Source of the DNA: Pelobates cultripes
Lineage: Eukaryota > Chordata > Amphibia > Anura > Pelobatidae
Length of the DNA: 64,000 bases
Reading direction: 5' to 3'
NCBI GenBank assembly: GCA_933207985.1
Contig: OW240918.1
Span: forward strand, 23,906,538-23,970,537
Below the pieces are notes generated by a model, which did no database searches, was not told the DNA's origin, and saw nothing but the letters and a program-made list of their open reading frames with translations. Shown piece by piece: positions 24,467-36,296 of this stretch. Every line of letters begins with the position of its first letter. The stretch's first letter is position 1. The translations under genes and the position numbers were made by a program.

Positions 24467-27400
24467 ACGAATATAGCACTGTTAAACGACTTGCTCTTTT
24501 GACACACTGTGCATTAATTCTGTGATAACGAAATGACCTTTGTCCACAAGGTACGACCCTTTGATAATTTGTAAAATTTCTATACAATGTTCTACAAATT
24601 CTGTCTTCCAGCTACTGATACAAAAGTAGACTATGTACTAGGTAGAGCTGTCACATCCCTTTAAATTATTGTATAAAATACATTTTTGAAGAGACACTAC
24701 TAATGACAGAGTATGTGGGAAGTTTCTCTTCAAGCTATGTTACTTTCGTTGCAATGTTCTTTGTGCCTCGCACGGCTTATACCAGTGGTAAGCGATTGAC
24801 TCATGTTCTCCCCCACACACCGGGATATTAGTTTGTTTCACACATTCTTCATTTTGTATAAATACCATTATGCGTGACAGACTATTTAAGATTTTTAGTA
24901 AAGTTGAATAAGAAAGTTAAACTCAGATAATGAAGTGATGGGTTTTATCCACTAACTAGTGAGCGCCTCCGTAGGATGCATTCAATATCCGTCTTTGAGT
25001 GTATTCTACAGATAATGCATAAGAAAATTATTTGACATGCTCAGGACAAAGGACAAACTCTGTGATACAATGACAGTCCTGGCACGTCACTTGCTATGAC
25101 GGGGCAAATCCACCATTTATTTATAGGATAACATCAACTATTGGCGCTCTGTTGCACATTTATAGAATGTAAATAAGTATAGGGAAATTGGGCATTGTGG
25201 GCGGCACAGATCTTTCCAAGTCCCTCTATACACGTGTTGTATGAGACAAAGGGTGAAGATGTCACCAAACTAGCCCACCATGATTTACATCTCCAAAAAT
25301 CACCCTTCTGATGCAAACATGTAATAAGCAACAGAGGTATTTAGCCAATTAATATTAGCAGAGTTATTAACTGAAATGAGAATTGTCGTGAATTTAAAGT
25401 AAATTTCAAATTTGAAGCCAAAGTAGCCAAGCTAGAAGCATGGTTGACTTAAGGATTCTTTCCACTTTGGCTAATTTTAACTTAAATTTGAATTTACTTT
25501 GAATTCCTTACTTTAGTGAAGAACCTTATTGTTTCCTAGTGAGAAATTAAAGATTTCAAATTTAAAATAGCAGAATTGGAAAAATTCTCTAAGTCAGCTA
25601 TGCTTTGAATTTGGATACTTTGATCTTAAATGTTAAATTCACTTTGAATTCTCTCTTTAGTAAATACCCTGATCTCATTTACCTTCTTCTCCTATGCTTT
25701 ATCCATGTTGGTGTTTATCCCGTAGAAAAAAAATATGAATATTTCTAAAACCTGACTTTGTTCAGTCTGTCCAAAACACAGTAAAAGACACCATATTTTA
25801 AATTAAATCTTTTTCCTCACTTTTCAGGAGTTTGTAAGACTCAAATACAATGATACATTCTAGTAGACAAGGAGGCTCTATCAGATGTTGTGGACTACAT
25901 GTCCCATAATGCTGTTACAGCCATATAGCTGGCAAAGCATGATGGGATATGTAGTCTCCCCTGATTGCTGAAGGTTTCCTGCCCCTATATGGCTGTTAGC
26001 GCTAGACGCCATAGATATCCCTACGGTATGATGGAAATTTGTTTGCATACAGGCATTATGTATATATTCTGGTAGCATTTTTGGGAAGTTGAATTCCTTA
26101 CAAATAAAAATAAGTAAGGTATTTGACATTCGAATTAATTATTTTTGCCACACTCACTGTATGTGACAAAACCGAATTTCTAATTCTAACAAATAATATG
26201 TACTATGCCAGATTACTTACTCTACATGGTTAATTCTCTAAACAATTAATTCAGGTACAAAGGATTTCCAAATTTTAGCAAAAATATCTGAAATGGAGAA
26301 TTTCCCAAACAATTTGCCACAATCTACTGTTTAGTGAATAAAGCCCTATGTGTACTAGAAGTGGAAGGGGCTGCAATTCCTAGTACATTGCCGTTACCAC
26401 TATTTCTGTAAAGAGGTTAAATACCCTCTTGTACTCTATTCTAAACAGATTCCATGTTAGTAAACTATAAAGCGAAAAATAAATGTTATTATTTTCATGT
26501 GTTTTAATTGAAATAAACATGATCAGTACGAATCAATTAAGTCTGGATAATATGTAATAATTATAATGTTCAATCAAAAAGAATTCCTTCCCGGAAAGAA
26601 ACATGTCTGGTTTCTCAGTCGTGTCTTTTAATTTCAGGTCATAGTGGAATGAAGGAATTTCTGTTTCCATGGAGACCGGAAGCAGGTCAGCTTTTCAGTT
26701 ACAAAGGGGAATATTTCTTAAAGTCAAAAGCGAACATCATTATAAGAGCCTTATAGGCTCTGGCAAGTTAAAGGATGAATTGTTTGTGAACAGATTTAAT
26801 ATCAGTTAACACTGTTTTACCAGACATGTTCGCAAAGTCACCTTAGTATAAACAGATCTCTGAGAGATAATTTATCCTGCAAGACATCATGCTATTAAGA
26901 GGGAGTTGCTACAGATTATGAGTGAATTAAAATTACATTTCAAATTCTCTAGGAATAGTTTACATAAAGGGACACTCCAATCACTTAAGCACTTTAGCTT
27001 GATGTAATGCTGCTGTGTGATGAGGCCTCTTTTTTTTATTTTACAAAATGTAAGATTTTAATAGATATTGTCACTTTTATAGATTATCCTGGTTACACCC
27101 CCCTGGTTGTCAATCAGACAACGGACCCTGTTACTTCCTGGTTTGCTTAGCTCAATAGAGCTAAACTCAAGAGACAGCAATTGCCGAGAGCACCTTCACT
27201 TCTCATTGAGCTGCATTGGGAAGTCTGTTATTGGACAGCCATGTTTTATCCTGCATACAAACATTGCACAAACATTGCAAGCATAGTGATTAAACGGGAA
27301 ATGCAATGTACTGATATATAAACAGTGTAGGATACATGTACAATAGGATGTGACATGGCATTCAGGACAATGATTGTGTGTTGGCCACTAGACTACGGTC

Positions 27401-29309
27401 CACAGCTCCATATATTCAAAATATGTCATCCAGGAAGGAATTATAAGTATATGTTTGACCATTAAGAGGGCAATGCATTTTACTGTCAATGAGAAAGAAC
27501 AGGGATTAACACAGAAAAACAGAATATCCAATAGTCAGGTAATTATAAAGCCATTCAGGGTACATGGGCAGAGTATACATTCCATTATAATCAATGACGA
27601 ACAATGGAAGCATTATAATTCTAGAACTCCTAAATTCCCTTTGCAGGTATGTCACCTCGCCATCACTAGGCTCCGGAGAACTGTAAGTTTGCACGCACAT
27701 ATAGTAGTCCTGCCTCAATGTGAAGGCAGTCTAGAAAGGAATTAGAGAAATATTGTGATTTGAATAAGCACATCATTAAGAATAAAGGAAATAAGTGTTG
27801 TGTTTCATTATGGGCAGGGTTGATGGACACATAATTTAAAAATATATGCGTGGTCACAATCTTTCTCAGTCACAGTGTTTCTACAATTTCTATGAACTTA
27901 CCTGGAACATAAATGATCTAACAACATCTCAACCATAAAGGAGGTCCATCTCTGGAAATTTGACCACTGAATAAAACATTGAAAACCACCTATAACGTCT
28001 GCTAAACTTTGTCCACATGACGCTCAGTTTTATCTAAATGTATATTAAGATTTCTTAAATTACATCACAATCCAGTTCCGCCCAGGCACAGCCTAGCATC
28101 TGATGGTGCAACGAAAACAATTCAGAGCATTGATTGAGCCTAGTTCCAGAATAGAGCTTTGTTGATTTCTATATAGCCAGTGATAAACTCCCCCTCCTTA
28201 TAAATATTTGATGCAGACTGTGGGTGGTCGCTATGCTGACTGACAGGTGCAAAGGTTGCTTTGTTGCAAAATAGCTAGGTGCCAAAAAGATTGTGGTGAG
28301 GCCAAACACAATACAACTCCTCACAGTGCACTTAGAAAAAATATTGTTGTGCATGATCTGCATATATGAAGTTTGACTTTGGAAAGTCCTTCTTGGGCAC
28401 AGAAACTCAATAAATCATATTTCCATAATTTTCCCAGAGTTCCCAGTTTATATGCAAATTGCCACAGACAGGCATTGCATTTTAAACTTCATTTTGCCTT
28501 TCTGCAGATACACTTAGCAATGAACACTGTTAAACACAGCTTTTTAAAAGAAAATGACAGCTAAGGGCAGAGTTTATAGTGATGATTGACAAGGAGCCAA
28601 AATGGAAGCACTGCATGTTCCTAACCAGCGATCAATATAGAATTATTGATTTCTACCTTTAATTTTAATTTACCAACATTGCTAACACATTTATTTTAAA
28701 TATCGGTGATATGCAAACACAAGTTTAAACTCCTGGAAAACTGTGACTGTTCCTATTTAAACTAGACCACAAGCCTCCACAACAGATTTCTCCTCTGGAC
28801 TGTAAAACAACGATATCAATGTCAAACTCTGGGGTAAGGAGGCTGTACCTTTTGTACCTCGAAATAGATCAGACGGATCTACTATTGAACATGTCATGAG
28901 GTGTTTTGCATTGTAGAGCTCAAGTAAAAAAATTTTTTTTAAGTATTGCATTGTGAAATCAATAATATTGGAGCCATTCCTTCTATACAAAGTAAAAAAA
29001 AGCAAACAGATATTTAGTGGCACAAAAATGAGTTTAACCCGTAAATAATTATAGACACAAAAGGAATCAGAGCTATTCTTGCAATGAAAGGGATTTTGCT
29101 CTGAAAGGGATGTCAGGTCTAGCACTCTAGAAAATATCTAGCATGCTATAGGGTCTAGACGGTCTTAAGACGGTCTTAAGACGGTCTAATAAGGCTCACA
29201 AAACTTTCAAGGCGGGAGCTACCATAAGTTAGCACAGGTGGCTGCCTTACGGCAACACCAGCCCGGGGGCGCAGTGCTCCCCTCCTGACAGTCATTACTT
29301 GTACCGTGC
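24467..29309. other. Largely unique AT-rich DNA
   Basis: Contains a hAT-like MITE (25882-25975, listed) and a TTAA-type end (AAAGGGACACTCCAATCACT) near 26966. The open frames, including 28757-29125 minus, carry no recognisable domain. Confidence 0.45.
25882..25975. mobile_element. hAT-like MITE relic
   Basis: CAGATGTTGTGGACTACATG near the left and GATATGTAGTC near the right, flanking GCTGGCAAAGCATGATGGG. It matches the element at 8851-8986 but its termini are eroded. Confidence 0.6.
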
Positions 29310-29314
29310 ATGAG

Positions 29315-30395
29315 CTATGAGACACATGGGGGACTGGGAGTATGAGACACATTGGGGGCTGGGGACTGAGACACATGGGGGGACTGGGGGAATGAGACAC
29401 ATAGGGGCACTGGGGGAATGAGACACATAGGGGGCACTGGGGAAATGAAACACATTGGGGGCTGGCATAATGAGACACATGGGGACCTGGGGGAATGAGA
29501 CACATGAAGGGGACTGGGGGATGAGACACATTGAGGGCTGGGGGAATGAGACACATGGGGGTGACTGGGGAATGAGACACCTTGTGGGCTGGGGAATGAG
29601 ACACAAGGGGAGGGGGAATTAGACACATTGGGGTTGGGGAATGAGACACAGGGGATATATTGGGGACTAGGGAATGAGATACATGGGGGACTGGAGAGAA
29701 TGAGCCACCTTTGGGGCAGGGGTATGAGACACATGGTGGGAAATGGGGGAATGAGACACATTGGGGGCTGGGGAATGAGACACATGGGGTGACTGGGGGA
29801 ATGAGACACCTTGTGGGCTGGGGGAATGAGACACAAGGGGGGCTGGGGAAATTAGACACATTGGGGGTTGGGGGAATGAGACACATGGGGGGATATATTG
29901 GGGGACTAGGGGAATGAGATACATGGGGGACTGGAGAGAATGAGCCACCTTTGGGGGCTGAGGTAATGAGACATATGGGCACTGGGGGAATGAGACACAT
30001 TGGGGACTGGGGTAATGAGACACATGGGGGACTAAGGGGAATGAGACACATGGGGGACTAGGGGGAATGAGACACATGGTGGGGAGGGAATGAAACATAT
30101 GAATGGAGGTGCTGTGGGGGTATGAGACACATGTGGGGCAGAGGAATAAGACGCATGGGGGTGGGGGAATGAGACAACTCGTGGGGCTAGGAGAATGAGT
30201 AACATGGGGGAGGTAATGAATTTAGGTGCTGGGGGAATGAGATGCATGGGGTGGGGAATGAGACAACTTGTGGGGCTAGGAGAATGAGTAACATGGGGGG
30301 AGAGAATGAATTGAGGGGCTGGGGGGAATGAGACACATTGGGGACTGGGGAAATGAAACACATGGGACAATATTTGGAATGAGACAATATTTGGT
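29315..30395. repeat. G-rich minisatellite, ~28-30-bp unit
   Basis: More than thirty variant copies of GGGGGAATGAGACACAT plus GGGGGACTG. The minus-strand frames of 100-290 codons here (repeats of Met-Cys-Leu-Ile-Pro, Val-Ser-His-Ser-Pro) are explained by the repeat. G-runs on one strand could form quadruplexes. Confidence 0.95.
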
Positions 30396-32300
30396 TCTTT
30401 CGAATACTCCAATAAATGTAATTGCAGCTCTTGAATATTTCTAAATTTTAAAAGACATTAAGCGTGCCCCCTCCACCCCCCCCACCAGTATAGACAACAC
30501 AAGATGAGCTGAGTGTTAATATCACTTCAGATTGTACTTCGCCAATGACAACAATTAAAAAGTGAATAATAATTAAAACTGTAAGAAATTTCAATGTTAT
30601 GCACTAAATTGTGAATTGACCAGATTTTAGAGCCATCTAATCAAATTGAAACACATTCTCCAAGTAAGCTATATTTTTATTCACCTAAAATACCTAAAAA
30701 ATGTAAATCGTGATTTTTAATTGTGTGTTTTTATCAAAAATGGATTAATGTATAAAGTTACTTATTTTGACACAGCAAAAACAAACACTTAAGTACAGTT
30801 TTTATGATATCTGAATATTGTTTCAAAAATGTGAAGTGAGTTTATCATTACAGCAGGGGGCAGCATTAAGTCACAAAAAAAAAATATTTAAAAGGTAATC
30901 TTGGTCATTATTACCATTTTTCTTTTTCCCCGATTCCTCTAAAGAAACAACTTGTGCAGAAACTAGAGAATAATTTAGTAGGAGCTAAAAATGGATATAT
31001 CCTGAATCAAAGCTTGGATTCCATCCAAAATGAATTTCTAAAAGGTCAAAATCTGGATAGAACATCCCCTGAAACAGTGATAACAGCTAACCAGATGGTC
31101 TGTTTTGCTGATATTCAGCCAATCGTACTGCTGGCTGAGCATCATAGGAATTGTAATCCAAGGCTTGATAGACAATGTTTAATTTTCTTATCTGCTGATA
31201 AACTACAACTCCCAAAATCCTCTGAGATCTGGAGACTCTCCGCCAGTTAATGGACTACCACCAAACTCAAACCACTAGCACCTGCTATGAAATATAAAAA
31301 CTTTATTTTTTTTCGTTACTAGTAACTTACAGCCTGAATTCTGTAAAAGGAAGAATCCGTCTTATTAGTGTGACATTCACATGATTCTATCATTATGCTG
31401 ACCCACTTACTCCTGCTGCCCCATATCCCAGTAATTGGTTAAATTCCCTAATGAAACTTTGATTCAAATGCTGTGGCAGATAAAGCGGATAAAATGTATC
31501 TCGTCGATTCCCAATACGTAGCTCCCAGGCTCTTCTTTGGCTGGCTCTAATATTTTAAGGGATTTTTCACTTCCCAGGTGTTACAAAAAAATAATAAATT
31601 AAAGAAAGTATATTTAATGACATGTAACTGCACTTTACTATATGAAAACAAATTGACAGATTAAATGCAATCATTGATAAAGCACAAAAAATGTCAAACC
31701 CTGAAAGGTTTCTGACCTCCATGTTTCATGGTGCTCAGCCAGACTAAACCGATTTACTGATTACGATATCTAAATGGTACTTGCATGTCACCCAGTTGTC
31801 CCTGCTTGATGTATGTCACAGAGTTCCATAGCAACACAATTGACAGAATGAATGGCATTTAGAAGTGTATCACAGCAATCAAATCAGCATCAACGTGCAG
31901 TTTGTGACTGTATCAAACGATTAAACTCACAGTAATGGGCAGTATGTGAACAAATCACAGAGCTCCGTGACAATAAAACTCACAGTAATGTCCAGTGTGT
32001 ATGAGTATATCAATAAAACTCGTTTGCTGTTTGTGGTGTTAGTTTTGTTTATACGCAAACACTCAGAAACAGAGACAGAACTGGCTTTTTGAGACCTTAG
32101 GCAAAACCCGAATTAGATCAAAGAAAAAGAGTGGAAACAGCGCTAACTTATAGGGCAGCAAACACTGAGAATTGGATTACCCTCAAAGATCCTAACAGAA
32201 GAAGTTACATACATACAGGATAAAAGAACAGGTTGTGCCTGGTAGTACAAAGAATGCAAACAGAAACACAATAATAAACTATATATGAAAGAGTATAAAA
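30396..32300. other. Unique DNA with a small MITE
   Basis: A MITE core lies at 31138-31220 (GAGCATCATAGGAATTGTAAT and ACTACAACTCCCAAAATCC, inverted). A CTCF-like core is at 30850-30863. No exon recognised. Confidence 0.45.
30850..30863 (+). promoter_or_regulatory. CTCF core-like motif
   Basis: ACAGCAGGGGGCAG matches the CTCF core except the first base. Same orientation as the motif at 5208. Prediction only. Confidence 0.3.
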
Positions 32301-32347
32301 ACTTCACTTGATAGAGCCCTTGATGTGAAATGCGTTGTGAATTTACT
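32301..32347 (+). ncRNA. Degenerate hammerhead-like motif
   Basis: TTCAC and GTGAA could pair as helix I around TTGATAGA and GAAATGCGTT boxes. The first box departs from CUGANGA, so this is at most a decayed relic. Confidence 0.2.
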
Positions 32348-32909
32348 GTTATCTTGTTTTTTTTAATTATTATTTTAAACTATTGTTTAAATACTGACTG
32401 AATTACTAGTGGTAACCTCTATCCTGGTGTGGATTTATCTACCTCCTGGTCCTGCATCATTTTATCTAATCTACTCTACTTCATTGAAAATTGTTTGGCA
32501 TCAAACCCTCTGGATTTACTTACCATGAACCTAGGTGGGGCTTATAGTACCCTGACTGATATCATAGAGAATTTGAATTCTCCCAAAAATTTTAGTAGGT
32601 TTCCATCTTACCATAAGCATTGTCATAAACAGTGAGCCCTATTTGTTTTCTTTTTTGGGCTTGTATGCTATATTCCACTGACATTTTTTGGAAGTAGACG
32701 CTATATATAGATCCCAGAGTGGGGATTGTATCGCTCCATGCTGTTTCCTTAGAGCTGATTGAGTCTTCACTGAGATGAAGTGGTGTTGGTGCCTTTAGTA
32801 GTCCTTTAAGTTATTGGGCTCTTTCTCACTGAACAGATATTGGTCAAAATGTTGATAAGTATCAGAATGGTGGGGATTGTGATCATGGAGTAGTCCTTTA
32901 ATATAACAT

Positions 32910-33252
32910 TTAAAGGGACTCTCCAGGCCACTAAAGCACTTTAGCTTGCTGAAAAGTGTGTCCTATTCTTTCATTTTGCAAAAAAAATTTAACTAAATTC
33001 AAGAGGCAGCAATGGCCCAGAGCACCTACCTGCCTTGCAAGACTTGAGCTGCATTTGGGAAGTCTGCGATTGGACAGCCACAGAAAGTCTGGGCTGGGAA
33101 AGAAGGGGAGGACTTGCAAAGGCTTCAGACATGAGAAAAATATACCCCCCAAAAAATTGCATAATTAAATGCATGTATGTTTTTATTTGGGGGTATATCT
33201 ACCAAATAGTGATTTATTTATTTTTCAGTTGGGCAGTGGAGTGTCCCTTTAA
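32910..33252. mobile_element. TTAA-flanked miniature transposon
   Basis: TTAA at 32910-32913 and 33249-33252; inverted ends AAGGGACTCTCCA and TGGAGTGTCCCT. The interior begins GCCACTAAAGCACTTTAGCTT, a signature shared with the end near 26966. Confidence 0.85.
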
Positions 33253-35104
33253 TAAATAACCCAGTTTGTATTTGCATTACACTCACATGTGCTTTGTAAG
33301 TATAATAATATATTAATGCAGAGTATGAGAACCAATAACATACTTAATGCAGAAGTTTATTACTACCTACTAAAACCAGGCATATTAAAATACTGCCTAA
33401 CTGACAAACCCTATTCTTCTCTTTATAGCTGCAGCTTAATAGCATTTATTCTTAGACCTGTGTTTAGTTATTTGCCAACACATTTCATTTCAGTCCTTCC
33501 AGGTTAATGTTCTTATCTATTTAAATCTTTGTAAATTCACACCTAAGATGCTATATTTAGTTTCCGTGGGAAGATCAGCTGTATAAACGTTAGATTAATT
33601 GCACAGACATATGGAAGAGAGTCTTCCCATATATTATGTTATGAAGGGCCACCACTTGCATTTCTTCTCTATAATGTGTTGCATTGGTGCCCAAAAGGTA
33701 GATCCCTAGAAGTTGAACTACAACTCCCATGATGCTTTGCACGCCTTTACAAGGCTTCCAATTTTGCAATAAACTAGGAGGGGGTGGGGATTCTCCTCAA
33801 CCCCAGAATGGCAGTCATATCTCTCCTTCGATCATACAGCTGTTACCCCACATAAAAATGGTATCCCTTCACAGACACTAATAAAACCACCTCTTCAGAC
33901 ATAAAATTCCACAGCCCTGTAAGAAACTTTGCCTTATGCTAAATCTCCTTTCTTCCAGTCTAAATGCATGACCTTGTGTCCTATGCATCGTCCTGTTTAT
34001 GAATAGATTTCCAGACAATGGTTTGTATCAGCCCAGAATAAATACATATAATGCTATCATATGCCCTCTGAGGCGCTGTTTTTCTAAACTAAACAGATTG
34101 AAATTTGTTAACCTTTATTTAAGTTATAATGGTTCTAAAACCACCAGTATTATGAAATATGTAATTCACCACTCAACAGTAATTTGATTTATGAAAAAAA
34201 ATGAATGACACTACTGCACAGGACGGAAGCTGTTGTACAATTTCAGCTGTCAACTAATTTTTTATTTAATTAAGCTAGTCTTAGGTAGTGTGAACTTCCA
34301 TACCACTGCTTGTACTGGCTAAATTATATATTTATTTCAAGAAAATTTGAAATGCTATGAAATTATGTTTAAGGCCAATTAGCTGCCGAGAACTGTAGTC
34401 CAATAACAACTGGAAGAATAAAATTGGACCCTCCTGTTCTATAAAGTCTGGTGACAAATATTAACTGGAGGCAGGTGATCACTCTACTTAAAACAGGAGC
34501 GCTAAAGGCCTTGTGTTTCAGACGATATTTCTGAAAATCATCACAGCTCAGTGAACCATAAATCATTATTCATCTGCATGAGGTATTTATAGGTGCAGCC
34601 CAGACTACTAAAAATACTGTGATTCTATGGATTGTCACAGCCGGTAATAAGTGCCTAAGATTCTAACGACAGTGCTGTACAACCTTAGCCACTGCAGTTC
34701 TATTGACACTGACTGAGGTGTCTGCAGAGAATTGACAAAGGCATTGCAACTTTAAGGCCAAAATAGTCACAATTCTCCAATACACACCTTCAAATAGTCT
34801 TCGATCCATCAGGATAAGCCCAATTTGGGACGACTCTTCATCTCCAAAAAGTGCTTATATCATGAAATGAGTCTGTAGCTGGGCTATGCATTTTTTTTCC
34901 TTTTTGATAACAGATACTGCACGTGAAATTAGGTTGTTAGAGAACTACAAATGTTTCCTTTTAAAACTGGGTGCATTACCTGGTTAGCTACAGGTAAAAT
35001 GTACATCCTGAACTTGATCTCATTGGATATTGAGGAATATCAAATGAAGACATTCTACTGTGCTGTTAAAAATAGAATTACAAATATATATATATATAAA
35101 ATTG
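33253..35104. other. Unique DNA, nothing recognised
   Basis: One short MITE core near 33715-33745. No coding signal or large repeat. Confidence 0.45.
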
Positions 35105-35758
35105 ATTTTCTCACCCCTCCTGGGTGGTATGTTTATTCCTCCTTCTTGGGTCTTCCACCAGAGGCCTGGGAGTTTGAGGGTTCTGCGCGGTATTTTAGCT
35201 GTTCCTAGAACTGCACTTTTCTGGACAGCGATCTCAGATGTCCCACCTGGAATCTGTTGAAGCCACTCCCCCAACTTGGGAGTCACAGCCCCGAGTGTTC
35301 CTATCACAACTGTGACTACACTTTTCCACATCCTTTCTAGTTCTTTTTTCGGTCCATGGTATTTGTCCACCTTCTCATGTTCCTTCTTCCTGATGTTATA
35401 GTCACTATAGTATTGCCACATCCACCACGACTGCAGTCTTTCGTTCCTTGTCTATCACCACGATGTCTGGTTGGTTGACCACCACTTGCTTGTCTGTCTG
35501 GATCTTAAAGTCCCACAGGAACTTAGCTCTGTCATTCTCGACTACCCTTTGTGGTATCTCTCATCTGGACTTAGGCAGGTCCAATCTATAATCTGTGCAA
35601 ATGTTTTGGTACACGTACACAATCCCAGCAACTTGGTTGTGTCTCTCCGTGTATGCTGTTCCTGCTAACATCTTGCATCCGGCTACTAGGTGCTGGACTG
35701 TCTCAGAGGCCTCTTTGCACGGGCTGCACCTTGGGTCTTGCCTGGTGTGGTAGACTCC
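35105..35758 (-). pseudogene. R2-group LINE C-terminus (zinc knuckle + restriction-like endonuclease), relic
   Basis: Minus-strand translation gives the C-terminal part of a site-specific-type non-LTR retrotransposon protein. First comes a CCHC knuckle (Cys-x2-Cys-x8-His-x4-Cys, within DPRCSPCKEASETVQHL and AGC). Then comes a restriction-like endonuclease signature, NQPDIVVID followed by VVVDVAI, giving the PD...D pattern. A conserved tail follows, AVTPKLGEWLQQIPGG. This layout is known for the R2, R4/Dong/Rex6 and NeSL groups; I cannot choose between them. One Trp-type position is now TGA near 35565 and the frame shifts near 35410, so it is dead. It lacks the reverse transcriptase, as expected for a 5'-truncated copy. 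Both edges abut (TA)n runs (35082-35100 and 35758-35774). Confidence 0.8.
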
Positions 35759-36132
35759 ATATATATATATATTTTGTATTACACTGGTGTGGCTGTGTTA
35801 CAATAGACATAAAATCTGCTGACATTTCTGTTCTAGTTAAATTTAAACATTTGGTGACTTTGTTTTAATGCTTTTCTTTAGTAAAGGTATTAGAGGAGAC
35901 TTGCAAGTTGACCAGTCAGCCCAATCGGGCCAGTTATAAAAATGTATTATCCAGATCATAGTACTACATGGACACTGAATAAAATTATCAATTTAATCTT
36001 AGATAACACAGTGAAGACAAAATCCAGAACTGATTCTATTCGGATACTATTCTCTGTGACCTTCAATTTCTGACCTCACTGCATCTAACAGTAGTAATAA
36101 TTTGATTTCATTCTGTATCAATAATTGTTAAG

Positions 36133-36296
36133 TTCTGTGGGGCGGGGCCGGGCGGCCATGCTAGCAGGCTGCAAGACACAATGGCTCCTGAGGAATTCAA
36201 CTAAAAATGGGCACATCCCCACTTTACTCAGCATGGACCACCCTGGAAGTTCATGGTACGGGGTCCTGGAGTGTCCCGGTGCAGCTGGAGCACCTG
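36133..36296 (+). mobile_element. 5' fragment of a LINE-like GC-rich leader
   Basis: GGGGCGGGGCCGGGCGGCCATG resembles the start of the retroposon at 47661 (GGGGGCGGGGTCAAGCCAGC). It stops abruptly where the foldback element begins (TCTTTCAGCCAAATTTAC). Assignment to a LINE leader is inferred. Confidence 0.4.

Noticed and set aside
29176..30412. Proline-rich proteins of up to 291 residues on the minus strand
   Set aside because: They arise from the G-rich minisatellite and shift frame freely between units.
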